Positions 47,201 to 54,192 of a stretch of 64,000 nt of DNA are shown piece by piece. Position 1 is the stretch's first letter; the number at the start of each line of letters is the position of its first letter. Made by a program: the position numbers and the translations under genes. Where the stretch lies: NCBI GenBank assembly GCA_003522145.1, contig DPGD01000024.1, forward strand, positions 42,775-106,774. The letters run 5' to 3'. The notes beneath the pieces were generated by a model that saw only the letters and a list, made by a program, of their open reading frames with translations, had not been told where the DNA came from and ran no database searches. Source of the stretch: Clostridiales bacterium (GTDB lineage: Bacteria; Bacillota; Clostridia; Oscillospirales; CAG-272).

Positions 47201-47332
47201 TTTGATGTGGACATTCCGGAAGGTGCCCAGGAAATCCTTCTGTACACCTTTGAAGGAACCTACGGCGGAAATACCTGCGACCACGCCGACTGGGCGGTTG
47301 CCGGATTCTTCAAAAATGTAAAAGAAAAATAA
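44255..47332 (+). CDS. Secreted GH27 alpha-galactosidase with rhodanese-like and NPCBM domains
   Basis: A 1,025-residue enzyme. Signal peptide about 1-30. GH27 TIM barrel about 36-310, with PIMGWASWNAY, VNVDDGW, the nucleophile in FIKVDWCGG (Asp168) and the acid/base in RTGGDI (Asp227). An alpha-galactosidase C-terminal beta domain follows (about 310-410), then beta-sandwich regions (about 420-690). A rhodanese-like domain lies at about 700-790: LLDVRSAEEFTKGHLEGAIHL, and an active-site loop YCSAAKRSA with Cys near 759. A final NPCBM/CBM51 domain (about 885-1020) has IGTHATSEI. Expected to release terminal alpha-galactose or alpha-N-acetylgalactosamine. No membrane anchor is seen; the coupled lipoprotein might tether it. 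A rhodanese domain inside a secreted glycosidase is unusual. Confidence 0.92.
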   Translation: MKRFFSVFLTFSLALPVLCLFPGFSLPSHAQKEEPRKTPIMGWASWNAYRTDIDEEIILSQAEKLVELGLADAGYIYVNVDDGWQKGRDAEGYVYTHPDRFPSGMKNLADTLHQMGLKAGIYSDAGASTCGWESDHQVDNDDVGLLNHEEQDLYRYLDDWGYDFIKVDWCGGRRLNLDKKTRYTMIGDIVKEIEEKTGKDKIYNVCCWSFPGEWVTEVADSWRTGGDIFNNFGAVLEQLDNIKSLAKYNTPGHVNDLDMMQVGNGLSYEEDKSHFSMWCMMSTPLVLGMDLNSISDETLSIISNRELIALNQDPACMQATVAKSYGSVEVWSKDLGSVDSDTKAFALLNRSNKETTVTVRFEEVGLKNVSSLRDLWAHTDIPCDGSFRVTIPAHGTVVLKASGEHIPVAGMDDPTKVDDSVVSGSMNLESKPKTVNLTALGSYDWAHFGNSTTRMKNGAGEIQLEMEASSSGSYGNAYAKYIWTNGDETPYSTSDTSGFGVYSAGSYLLLYTPCDRNPRTLKAAVGSYSADMKIELIVGGKTLSSETVKGAGSVKRDKLVIADYQSDRPTYACLKITVEKDLGSSASVNIEGVGLNIEVTENALGTPHVETDGKNLTVSLPVYSTEEEAALYLAVKDTDGALVSLEKQSAKKGAAVNSHSFALSSGFAGTLHIYFWKEGVPLCPERSLPLNLSSVNDYSIGKMTAQSLLNKGAVLLDVRSAEEFTKGHLEGAIHLDYSEVATKALTLLPDQNKPIVVYCSAAKRSAQAVSELIRLGYTAVYNLGSMQNFYAEPMITFSKDSCTVLTQGEKPEITYTCNRFDQPEVYISLGKDSEFRDAHPLSEFTLEAQDCYYLTLKAYLAYDGVCYAQCEKQFIYWSEQTVLAFAADLSWTKSTCGWGEIRKNRSIEGNPLRLSGKTFTKGIGTHATSEIAMDIPAGADKFLAVVGCDEEISGSNTMMFFVRIDGKTVAHSSLIKPGQHFVFDVDIPEGAQEILLYTFEGTYGGNTCDHADWAVAGFFKNVKEK

Positions 47333-47347
47333 AAAAGTCCGAAAGAA

Positions 47348-47553
47348 GGAGGTGTAAAAGAGCCCGTACCGAGTTTTTTTTACACCTCCGTTCACATGGC
47401 CTTGACGGCTTTCAGCCGTCCTTTTGCCGCAAGATCCACCGGAATTTCTGCAAAATGAAGGGCAAAGCCAACCAATATCCCCTCCAAAATGCCGGGATCC
47501 CCACCGGCATTCTGGGGGGCTGTAAAACAAGCAGGTTTTTTACAGCCCTTTTT
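47348..47553. repeat. Dispersed structured element, copy 2
   Basis: Homologous to 18454-18660. Outer hairpins: GGAGGTGTAAAA (47348-47359) with TTTTACACCTCC (47378-47389), and GGGCTGT (47517-47523) with ACAGCCC (47542-47548) plus a T-run. The core has GACGGC-tttca-GCCGTC (47404-47420) and an AATGCCGGGATCCCCACCGGCATT-type inverted repeat. The left hairpin differs from copy 1 in both arms in a way that keeps pairing. It lies between convergent GH27 and sfsA genes. Confidence 0.85.
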
Positions 47554-47590
47554 CTGTTTCGATTCTCTTTTCCCTTCCGCCTTACGGATA

Positions 47591-47640
47591 TTGTCCTTTC
47601 GGAAGAGGATCTTTCAAAGATTCTCTTCCCGAAGGACATT
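47591..47640. terminator. Long imperfect hairpin after sfsA
   Basis: TGTCCTTTCGG-AAGAG...ATCTTT pairs with AAAGATTCTCTTCCCGAAGGACA through about 21 base pairs with one bulge and a minimal CA-type loop. It has no long T-run, so it is either a weak terminator for sfsA or an extragenic palindrome. Confidence 0.5.
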
Positions 47641-47657
47641 TCCTTTTCTCCCAAACT

Positions 47658-48332
47658 CTAAAAAAGCAAAGGCACCTCGGCATCGATGTACAGCCTGTCC
47701 TTTTCCACGGTACACTCCACCGCCTTCACCAGCACCCCTCTTCTCCGTGCCTCCCGCAGAGCTCTGCCGAAGGCCGCATCGGTCCGGTCGTTGGGGCAAA
47801 AGCCCCTGCATCCCTTCATCTGCAAAACGAAAAGGAGCACTGCCCCGTAGCCCTCTTCCTTTGCTCTTATCAGCTCCCGGATATGCTTGAGCCCTCTCTC
47901 GGTGGGCGCATCGGGAAACAGCGCCCTTCCCCCTTCTTCCAGAGTCACGCCCTTCACTTCAATATAGTACTTTTTTTCTGCTGTTTCCACATAGAAATCC
48001 ATTCTCGAATTTCCGTAAACCTTTTCGGGTTTAAAAACCAGCGCATCCGGAAAACAGGCCCGCAGATATTCTCCTGCCACGGCATTCGGGGCGCTGCTGT
48101 CCATGTTGAATAACCGTTCTCCCTTTCGGACCGCCACTAAATCCCAGGCGGTTTTTCTTTCGGGATTCCCGCTTTTTTCCAAATACACCGTTGCGCCGGG
48201 AAGGAGAAGCTCTTTGCATCGCCCGGTGTTCTTGACATGGCAGATCTGCTCTCCCTCTTCGGTTTCCACAAAAGCAATAAACCGATTCGGACGGGAAAGA
48301 AACCGTCCTTCCACAATATTCCGATATTGCAT
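47658..48332 (-). CDS. sfsA: SfsA family nuclease-like protein
   Basis: A 224-residue protein of the SfsA family (sugar fermentation stimulation protein; DNA-binding N-terminal OB fold and PD-(D/E)xK-like C-terminal domain). Family patterns: RFLSRPNRFIAFVE near the start, HVKNTGRC (about 33-40) and the catalytic-type segment MDFYVETAEKKYYIEVKGVTLE with the ExK motif (about 115-126), then FPDAPTERGLKHI. Precise role not settled in the literature. Confidence 0.93.
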   Translation of the reverse strand: MQYRNIVEGRFLSRPNRFIAFVETEEGEQICHVKNTGRCKELLLPGATVYLEKSGNPERKTAWDLVAVRKGERLFNMDSSAPNAVAGEYLRACFPDALVFKPEKVYGNSRMDFYVETAEKKYYIEVKGVTLEEGGRALFPDAPTERGLKHIRELIRAKEEGYGAVLLFVLQMKGCRGFCPNDRTDAAFGRALREARRRGVLVKAVECTVEKDRLYIDAEVPLLF

Positions 48333-48354
48333 TTTTTCTCCTTACTGAAATATC

Positions 48355-48388
48355 AAAGGGACTGCCCTAAAGACACAAAGGCAGCCCC
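48355..48388 (-). terminator. Terminator of the oxidoreductase gene
   Basis: On the minus strand AGGGGCTGCC...GGGCAGTCCCTTT forms a stem of about 9 bp with one mismatch, followed by TTTGATATTT. Confidence 0.6.
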
Positions 48389-48403
48389 TGCAGTTCTTCT
48401 GTT

Positions 48404-49459
48404 TCAAAGCGGTTTATCAAAAGTAACGACCTGGTTCTCCTCCACACTGCAAAACGCCGCTTCGATCAATAAAAGGTCCCGCATCATCTGTTCGTGGGTC
48501 ACCAACTGCTTCTCTTTGCCGTCAATAGCCGCACAGACATTCCTGTAAAAATCGTGTACATCCGAAGAGGGTCTCTCTATCTCATAGGAATCGGTGGTGA
48601 TCTCGTCGCGGGGAGCCATGGTCTTGGTTAGCCCTGCTGCCGTCTGCACCGGCAGAACATCCCGCTCGTTCCAGGCCTTGCACCGAACGACCTTGGTTTT
48701 CTGCGTCCAATCGGAAATCAGGGCTGTACCCTTTTCACATCTTAAGTAAAACCGAGGCATGGCTATGAAATTATAGGTGCCCACCTCTATATGCGCTTCC
48801 TTTCCCCCTTCAAAATACAGCTCCAGCTTGAAGCCGTCGTCTACTTCCTTATTGGTGATGTGGTCAAAGGTGCAATAGAGCCTCTCCACCTTCCGGCTTC
48901 CGAAAAGCAACAGAACCTGATCGAGCAGATGAATTCCCCAATCGTAGAGCATTCCGCCGCCGTATTTCTTCTCTCCCCGCCAGTCGCTCGGAATGCCTCT
49001 GCTTCCCTGAACTCTGGATTCCACATTGAGTATCTCTCCGATCTCTCCGCTATCCACAATCTTCTGCATTGCCAGATAGTCCACATCCCACCTGCGGTTC
49101 TGATGGACCGTGAGCAGCTTTCCGGCTCTTTCGGAAGCGTCGATCATTCTTTTCAGGGATTGGCTGGTAAGCGTCACCGGTTTTTCGTTAATGACATTCT
49201 TGCCTGCCTCCAGTGCCGCAACCGTCAGCCTCTCATGCTCATCGTTGGGCACGGCAATGGTCACCAGGTCCACCGTCGGATCTGCCAGAACCGCCTCAAA
49301 GCTGTCGTAGGAAAAAATGCCTGCGTCCTCCGCCGCCTTCCGGCGTTCTTCTTTAATATCATAGATACCGCCAAGGGTCACCACATCGCTCTTTTCCGCC
49401 GCGCGGGTGTGCCAGCCGCCCATACCTCCGTATCCGATCACAACCAATTTCTTTTTCAT
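48404..49459 (-). CDS. Gfo/Idh/MocA family oxidoreductase
   Basis: A 351-residue NAD(P)-dependent sugar or cyclitol dehydrogenase-like enzyme. N-terminal Rossmann motif GYGGMGGWH (about 8-16), NEKPV (about 93-97) with the conserved Lys of the EKP motif, and the C-terminal alpha/beta domain containing YDWGIHLLDQ (about 173-182) with catalytic His/Asp. The substrate is not predictable. It stands alone under its own promoter. Confidence 0.93.
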   Translation of the reverse strand: MKKKLVVIGYGGMGGWHTRAAEKSDVVTLGGIYDIKEERRKAAEDAGIFSYDSFEAVLADPTVDLVTIAVPNDEHERLTVAALEAGKNVINEKPVTLTSQSLKRMIDASERAGKLLTVHQNRRWDVDYLAMQKIVDSGEIGEILNVESRVQGSRGIPSDWRGEKKYGGGMLYDWGIHLLDQVLLLFGSRKVERLYCTFDHITNKEVDDGFKLELYFEGGKEAHIEVGTYNFIAMPRFYLRCEKGTALISDWTQKTKVVRCKAWNERDVLPVQTAAGLTKTMAPRDEITTDSYEIERPSSDVHDFYRNVCAAIDGKEKQLVTHEQMMRDLLLIEAAFCSVEENQVVTFDKPL

Positions 49460-49494
49460 ATAAAGAACTCTGCCTTTCTTACTTGTTCAGGCAG

Positions 49495-49523
49495 ATTGTA
49501 GCACACTTCTCTCCTTTTTTCAA
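49495..49523 (-). promoter_or_regulatory. Promoter of the oxidoreductase gene
   Basis: Minus strand TTGAAA (49518-49523), 17-bp spacer, TACAAT (49495-49500). Confidence 0.7.
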
Positions 49524-49560
49524 GGGTTTTTCTCCTTTAAAGCGATTTTTGTCGCATTTT

Positions 49561-50046
49561 TTATTTGGAAAAGAGCAGGAATGCAAGGATCAGCAACAGT
49601 TCCCCGTCTTCCTTTCCTCCGTCCTCCTTTTCTGCCAGCAACAACAGAAGTAAGCCGGCTAAAAGCACATCCTCCGTCCGGAAATTTCCCCCGGCAAAGG
49701 GAAGGACCGATGAAAGCCGGCTCTTGCTTTTGGGTTTGGGCGGCTGGGAGTATTCTCCCTCACGGCTGTACAAAGGGCGTCTGGGAGGGCACTCCTCCGG
49801 AGGATACACCGGCCGTTCGCCGTATCGGCTTTTCCTTCTGAAATTTTTGCGCAATTCCCTTTTGGGTACCTCCGAAGACTCCTTTAAGGAATCGGAGCAG
49901 GCGTGCCGGTCTGCATCCGTCGCCGCCGTGCGGAGGTTCTCCTCCTTGGCATTCCGATCTTCCCCCGCCCTCCCGGTTTTATAGGCGACCCCGCCGTAGT
50001 CCGGCGGCAGGGTCACATCTCTGTTTGAAAAATTACGGCTGTACAT
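49561..50046 (-). CDS. Unknown protein with acidic Leu-rich C-terminal motif
   Basis: A 161-residue protein. The N-terminal 115 residues are Arg/Pro/Tyr-rich and probably disordered. The C-terminus has two Leu-rich stretches (EDVLLAGLLLLLLAEK and GELLLILAFLLF) divided by an acidic spacer. Similar twin DxLLLLxLLxLL motifs are common in small Clostridial proteins of unknown, possibly sporulation-related, function. It is third in a three-gene set with the next two genes. Confidence 0.7.
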   Translation of the reverse strand: MYSRNFSNRDVTLPPDYGGVAYKTGRAGEDRNAKEENLRTAATDADRHACSDSLKESSEVPKRELRKNFRRKSRYGERPVYPPEECPPRRPLYSREGEYSQPPKPKSKSRLSSVLPFAGGNFRTEDVLLAGLLLLLLAEKEDGGKEDGELLLILAFLLFSK

Positions 50047-50069
50047 AGTTGGTTCCTTTCAAAAAACGC

Positions 50070-50459
50070 TCAGGAGGAGTCCTTGGTTCCCGGGATCGAA
50101 AATCCCAACTTGGATGCAAGCTCCAGAAGCTGCAGGATCCGCAGCATCGTGTCGATTTTCTCCTGCCTTTCTGCGTTCATATAGGGACGAAGGGCCATAA
50201 GCAGCTGCTTGCGGCGCTTTCCGTCGTCGCCCACCGGGGCAGAAGACCTTTCTTCCGAGGAAACAAAGGGGGCTCTTTGCGTTTTTTCGTGTGAGTTTTC
50301 TTCATTGTATGCACTTTCTCCCCCTTTGTATTCCTCACCCGTTGCTTTGGACAATCCCTCCAGCGCTCCGGAATCCTTCAGAGCGGACGCTATACCCAGA
50401 GCCGATTTCAGCGCCTCCGGGTTTTCAAGCAGCTTTGCGAACGCTCCCGAAAGATCCAT
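50070..50459 (-). CDS. Unknown small helical protein
   Basis: A 129-residue protein. A helical N-terminus (LSGAFAKLLENPEALKSAL) and a C-terminal helix pair (KQLLMALRPYMNAERQEKIDTMLRILQLLEL region) are joined by a polar linker. ATG 50459 is chosen because of AGAGGGGAG just upstream; another ATG 18 nt earlier is in frame. The next gene upstream overlaps it by a few codons only if the longer start is used. Not recognised beyond being a recurrent Clostridial hypothetical. Confidence 0.72.
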   Translation of the reverse strand: MDLSGAFAKLLENPEALKSALGIASALKDSGALEGLSKATGEEYKGGESAYNEENSHEKTQRAPFVSSEERSSAPVGDDGKRRKQLLMALRPYMNAERQEKIDTMLRILQLLELASKLGFSIPGTKDSS

Positions 50460-50469
50460 ACTCCCCTCT

Positions 50470-50730
50470 TTATCCACCGCTCAAGCCTCCGTTTTTCAAG
50501 GTTCCGGCGATTTTTTCAAGGACCTGCGGATCCAATCCGGCAATCAATTCCTGCAATTCCCGGTCGCTTGCCGCATGGAGCTTCTTTTTCAGTTTATCCG
50601 CATTGGCAATGGCCGCTTTTGCCTGCTTCTGGCTGCCGCCCGCTGCGCTGACCACTGCATAGATCAGTGCCGCCAATTGGTCATCCGGCAGTTGCGCCGC
50701 TTTTTCCAACATTTTTCTGTCAATTTCCAT
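50470..50730 (-). CDS. Unknown 86-residue helical protein
   Basis: A fully helical small protein with pattern LEKAAQLPDDQLAALIYAVV followed by a charged helix and a Gly-rich end. It has a strong GGGAGG site before the ATG. It is the first gene of the three-gene set 50730-49561. No membrane segment or signal peptide. No function can be assigned. Confidence 0.75.
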   Translation of the reverse strand: MEIDRKMLEKAAQLPDDQLAALIYAVVSAAGGSQKQAKAAIANADKLKKKLHAASDRELQELIAGLDPQVLEKIAGTLKNGGLSGG

Positions 50731-50887
50731 TTGTCGACCTCCCTTTCCTTTTCTACTTTCATTCTATGCGGCATCTTCCGAGAAGTGTACACTTACACCG
50801 CATTTGAAGAAGCATTCCTGCGTATGGACCGGTTCCCGGTTTCCCGCCGACAACCGGCCTGTCCGTAAAACACTTTGCGCCTCCAAA

Positions 50888-50925
50888 AAAGGGACTGTCT
50901 TTGAAAAACAAAGACAGTCCTTTCT
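50888..50925 (-). terminator. Terminator of the miaB-radical SAM operon
   Basis: Perfect 12-bp stem GGACTGTCTTTG (50892-50903) and CAAAGACAGTCC (50909-50920). On the minus strand it is followed by CTTTTTT. Confidence 0.85.
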
Positions 50926-50984
50926 TTCAGTGGTCACAAAATATTCAACTCCCGTTCGGCGGCGAGCCGTCCTTGTGAAGAACC

Positions 50985-51095
50985 GGGCTCAAAACAAAGG
51001 AATCCTCTGTGCAGAGAGGCTTTTTTGGAAAGACGCTCCGGGACAAAACGCCCTTGCCGGATGCACGGGGAATATTCAGAAGTGCCCGTCAAATA
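50985..51095. repeat. Second dispersed repeat family, copy 2
   Basis: Aligns with 28160-28290: a GGGCTCAAAACAAAGGAAT start and a GCCCTTGCCGGATGCACGGGG block followed by ATTCAGAAGTGCCC. It lies in the 3' untranslated part of the radical SAM gene, overlaps its last few codons, and precedes the operon terminator. Confidence 0.55.
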
Positions 51096-51996
51096 AATTC
51101 CTGGAGCGATCAAACCGGTCGGCAAAGCCGCAGGTGCGGCAGAACGGATGGATATAAGGGCCGGAGGAAATAAAATTCCTCCGCATTCTCTCTGCAAGCT
51201 CGGAGGAAAGAATCTGTTCCAGGGTCTCTTCCTTCAGATTTCCCAAGGCCATTTTTCCCTGTCCGTCCAAACAACAGGGCACCACCGTGCCGTCCCGGAG
51301 GACGGCAATCTGACGGGACAAGGCCTGACATCTGCCGCCTTGACGAAGGATCCTGCCCCCTTCCGAGGGCCAGACAAAGCGCCGGTCATATTCTAAATAT
51401 ACCTTTGGCAAAAGCCTGTAGCCCCTCTTGTTTTCGGCCCAAGGGGCCGGGAAAGCCTCCCGCAACAGCGCAAGTATCCGGTCATTCCGGCGGTTTTCCC
51501 CCTTCTCCCGGCCATCCTCATTCCAAAGCCGCAAGATCACAATGATTCCCTTTTGTCCGGCACTGAGGGCAAAGTCAAAACAATTTCTGAAATAGACCCT
51601 TTCCCTCTCTTCCAAAGAATCCGGCGGCTCCTCCGGACGGTTCGCCTCCAGACTGTGCAGAGAAATCTGCACCTTGTATAAGCTTTCGGAAGCGAGAAGC
51701 TGTTCTCCCTTTTCCGCAAGCAGCGTGCCGTTGGTGGTCAGCACCGTGCGCAGGCCTGACTGTTGGTTATACTCCAGTATTTCAGAAAGCCTCGGGTGCA
51801 GAGTCGGCTCCCCCATCACATGAAGGTAAAGACAATCTGTGTGCCGGGATATGCGGTCGGCAAAAAGACGGTAGTCCTCCAAGGAAACAAACCCCTTCTT
51901 CCTTCCGGAGCCGGGACAGAAGGAACAGGAAAGATTGCAGACATTGGTAATCTCAATATACGCACGATCAAGCACTGGACACCGATTTCCCGGCAT
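51076..51996 (-). CDS. Radical SAM protein with SPASM-like C-terminus
   Basis: A 306-residue radical SAM enzyme. The 4Fe-4S motif CNLSCSFC puts Cys at 20, 24 and 27; MGEPTLHP (about 62-69) is the GGEP-type motif that contacts SAM. The C-terminal part has CQALSRQ, VPCCLDG and CRTCGF cysteines in SPASM/Twitch-like spacing, likely binding an additional cluster. Such proteins modify peptides, proteins or cofactors; no precursor peptide was found beside it. It overlaps the 3' end of the MATE gene by 29 nt and is the last gene of the operon. Substrate unknown. Confidence 0.88.
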   Translation of the reverse strand: MPGNRCPVLDRAYIEITNVCNLSCSFCPGSGRKKGFVSLEDYRLFADRISRHTDCLYLHVMGEPTLHPRLSEILEYNQQSGLRTVLTTNGTLLAEKGEQLLASESLYKVQISLHSLEANRPEEPPDSLEERERVYFRNCFDFALSAGQKGIIVILRLWNEDGREKGENRRNDRILALLREAFPAPWAENKRGYRLLPKVYLEYDRRFVWPSEGGRILRQGGRCQALSRQIAVLRDGTVVPCCLDGQGKMALGNLKEETLEQILSSELAERMRRNFISSGPYIHPFCRTCGFADRFDRSRNLFDGHF

Positions 51997-53380
51997 ATTG
52001 CCGCAGAATTTTCTTTCTCAAATGGAGAAACAGAATGAACTGTGCCATCACCGTGATGACCCAGGAAACCGGATAGGAATAAAAGAGAATATTCAGCTTG
52101 TGGAATTCCTCCATCCGGAATATGGTATAAATCCAGAGAATCCGTACTCCGCATACTCCGGTCAGACAGATCACCGTCGGTCCAAGAGACGCCCCCATGC
52201 CCCGCAAGCTCCCGCTGAACACTTCCATAATGCCGCAGGTGAAATAGGTAAGGGTGATAATCCGCAGTCGGATCATGCCGTAATATATGGCACTGCCCTC
52301 ACCGGCCGCCGCCTCACTGCCCACATAGAGCCGCAGAAGCGGTTCTCCGAAGAAGCAGGTAACAAGGCCCAGAAGGATGCCCACTGCCGACACCATCCAA
52401 AGGCAGGTCCCGGTGATTTTTCCGATTTTTTCGGGCTTTCCGGCACCGATATTCTGCCCTATAAAAGACAGGGCAGCATGGTTAAAGGTGGTCATTGCCG
52501 AATAGATAAAACTATCGATACTGCTGGAAGCCACGCTTCCCGAAACCACCGCCTTGGAATTGAAGCTGTTTACGCCCGATTGAATGATAATGTTGGATAA
52601 GGAATACAGCGCTCCCTGCACACCGGCCGGTACACCGATCCGGATCAGCTCCCACAGCCGTGCCTTGTGAATCCGGATTTTCCGGAATTCCAGCTTATAG
52701 CTTCCTTCGGTCCGGAAGGCCAGATACCAGACGACAAGTCCTGCGGAAATAATCTGGGAAACGGCGGAAGCCCAAGCCACCCCGTCCACGCTCCTTTGGA
52801 AGCATACCACCATGATGATATTCAGTATCACATTGGAAACCCCGGCAATGGTCAGAAAGAGCAACGGATGGAAGGTATCTCCCGCCGCCCGAAGGATGGC
52901 CGAGCCGAAATTATAAATGAGACACGCCGGAATGCCGATAAAATAAATCTGCATATACCGGGTGGACAGATCCAAAAACTTGTCAATGGTTCCCATCCAC
53001 GAAAGAAAGGTTCGGGCAAAGAAAAAACCCAAAATAAAGCAGACAATCCCGCCGATCAGCGCCACCGCCATCGATGTATGCACCGTCTGACCGGTTTTTT
53101 CCCTGTCTCCGGCACCGATATAGCGGGCGGTAAACACCGATGTACCCACCGACAGTCCGATGAACAGATTGATGACCAGATTGATGAGCGGTCCCGTCCC
53201 GCCAATCGCACCGATGTCCTCCTGACCGTTGGGCGCAAACTGCCCCACAATGATCAGATCGGCGGCATTGAACATCAGCTGTAAAATGCCGGTTGCCATC
53301 AGAGGCAGCGCAAACAGTATAATTTTAGGCACCAAAGGGCCGGTAGTCAAATCCCTTTCCTTGTTCCTTGCAATACTCAT
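51968..53380 (-). CDS. MATE family efflux transporter
   Basis: A 470-residue transporter with twelve predicted helices in two six-helix halves. It begins with the short TTGPLVPKIILFALPLM motif near residue 13, typical of NorM/DinF-like MATE proteins in Clostridia, and has a GALYSLSNIIIQSG segment at the start of the second half. Drives cation-coupled export of drugs or metabolites. ATG 53380 is chosen because of GGAGGAATT just before it. Confidence 0.93.
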   Translation of the reverse strand: MSIARNKERDLTTGPLVPKIILFALPLMATGILQLMFNAADLIIVGQFAPNGQEDIGAIGGTGPLINLVINLFIGLSVGTSVFTARYIGAGDREKTGQTVHTSMAVALIGGIVCFILGFFFARTFLSWMGTIDKFLDLSTRYMQIYFIGIPACLIYNFGSAILRAAGDTFHPLLFLTIAGVSNVILNIIMVVCFQRSVDGVAWASAVSQIISAGLVVWYLAFRTEGSYKLEFRKIRIHKARLWELIRIGVPAGVQGALYSLSNIIIQSGVNSFNSKAVVSGSVASSSIDSFIYSAMTTFNHAALSFIGQNIGAGKPEKIGKITGTCLWMVSAVGILLGLVTCFFGEPLLRLYVGSEAAAGEGSAIYYGMIRLRIITLTYFTCGIMEVFSGSLRGMGASLGPTVICLTGVCGVRILWIYTIFRMEEFHKLNILFYSYPVSWVITVMAQFILFLHLRKKILRQYAGKSVSSA

Positions 53381-53421
53381 AACAATTCCTCCTCGGTTCT
53401 TCCAACGCTTCTCCATCGGTT

Positions 53422-54192
53422 TCAGTTTTTCTGATTCTTTTTTGCCACCAACGCCCTGTGGCAATATTTCTGATGGGTGTCTACCCGGGTGTACGGCTCT
53501 AAAACACCGTACAGCCTTTCGATCTCCTCTTGCTCCAAAGCGCCTTTTTCAAAGGAATGCACCGCAGAGGGAAGCCTTTTCAGGGTCATCAATTCCTTGG
53601 AATACTCCTTTGGGGCCTGCACACGCAAATCGGTGTTTTTCCCGAAAACGACCATGGGAAAAATCACCTCTTCCCGGCCAATCAGCCTGCAAAGAGCCTT
53701 TTTATGGGCGGAATTCTGCATGATCGGGTTGAAAAAGCGTTGCTTTTTGATTCCTCTGGAGGTCTCAAAAGTATGAAACCACTCCGGATTCCCGACGGAA
53801 CCGTAAACCCTGCCCGAAAAGTTCTTGGATTCCAGAAGAAAAATCCCTCTTTCCGACAAAAGCAGTGCGTCAATCTCGGTTTTTTCCTCGCCCTTGGGCA
53901 GATACAGATTGAACAGCCACCGCCCTTTTTCCCTTCTCAGAGCATCGTACACCAAAAATTCTCCGTATGCGCCCCGATCCTTTTTCAGATCGCTGTATTT
54001 TGCAATGCGGCAGGAGCTTCGGTACAAAGAGGACCGATAGCGCATTCTGCAAAGTAGCTCCGGAAAGAACCCGGAAATTTTCCGCAAAAGAGTACGCATT
54101 CTTCCGAAAGCCGGAGAGAGCGCCTTGCTCAGCTTTTTCACAAGCGAAAGGTCATTGCTCACGGCTTCCTCCTTCCGGCACCCGGACATCAT
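53422..54192 (-). CDS. NERD domain protein
   Basis: A 256-residue protein with a nuclease-related domain at about 72-190. GAYGEFLVYDAL is followed by NLYLP and the catalytic-type stretch EIDALLLSERGIFLLESKNF, which holds the E-I-D and ESK (ExK) residues of the PD-(D/E)xK fold. A basic N-terminal helix region precedes it; no membrane helix is obvious. Its ATG overlaps the tgt stop by 4 nt. NERD proteins are thought to be nucleases, but none of the family's roles can be assigned here. Confidence 0.85.
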   Translation of the reverse strand: MMSGCRKEEAVSNDLSLVKKLSKALSPAFGRMRTLLRKISGFFPELLCRMRYRSSLYRSSCRIAKYSDLKKDRGAYGEFLVYDALRREKGRWLFNLYLPKGEEKTEIDALLLSERGIFLLESKNFSGRVYGSVGNPEWFHTFETSRGIKKQRFFNPIMQNSAHKKALCRLIGREEVIFPMVVFGKNTDLRVQAPKEYSKELMTLKRLPSAVHSFEKGALEQEEIERLYGVLEPYTRVDTHQKYCHRALVAKKNQKN

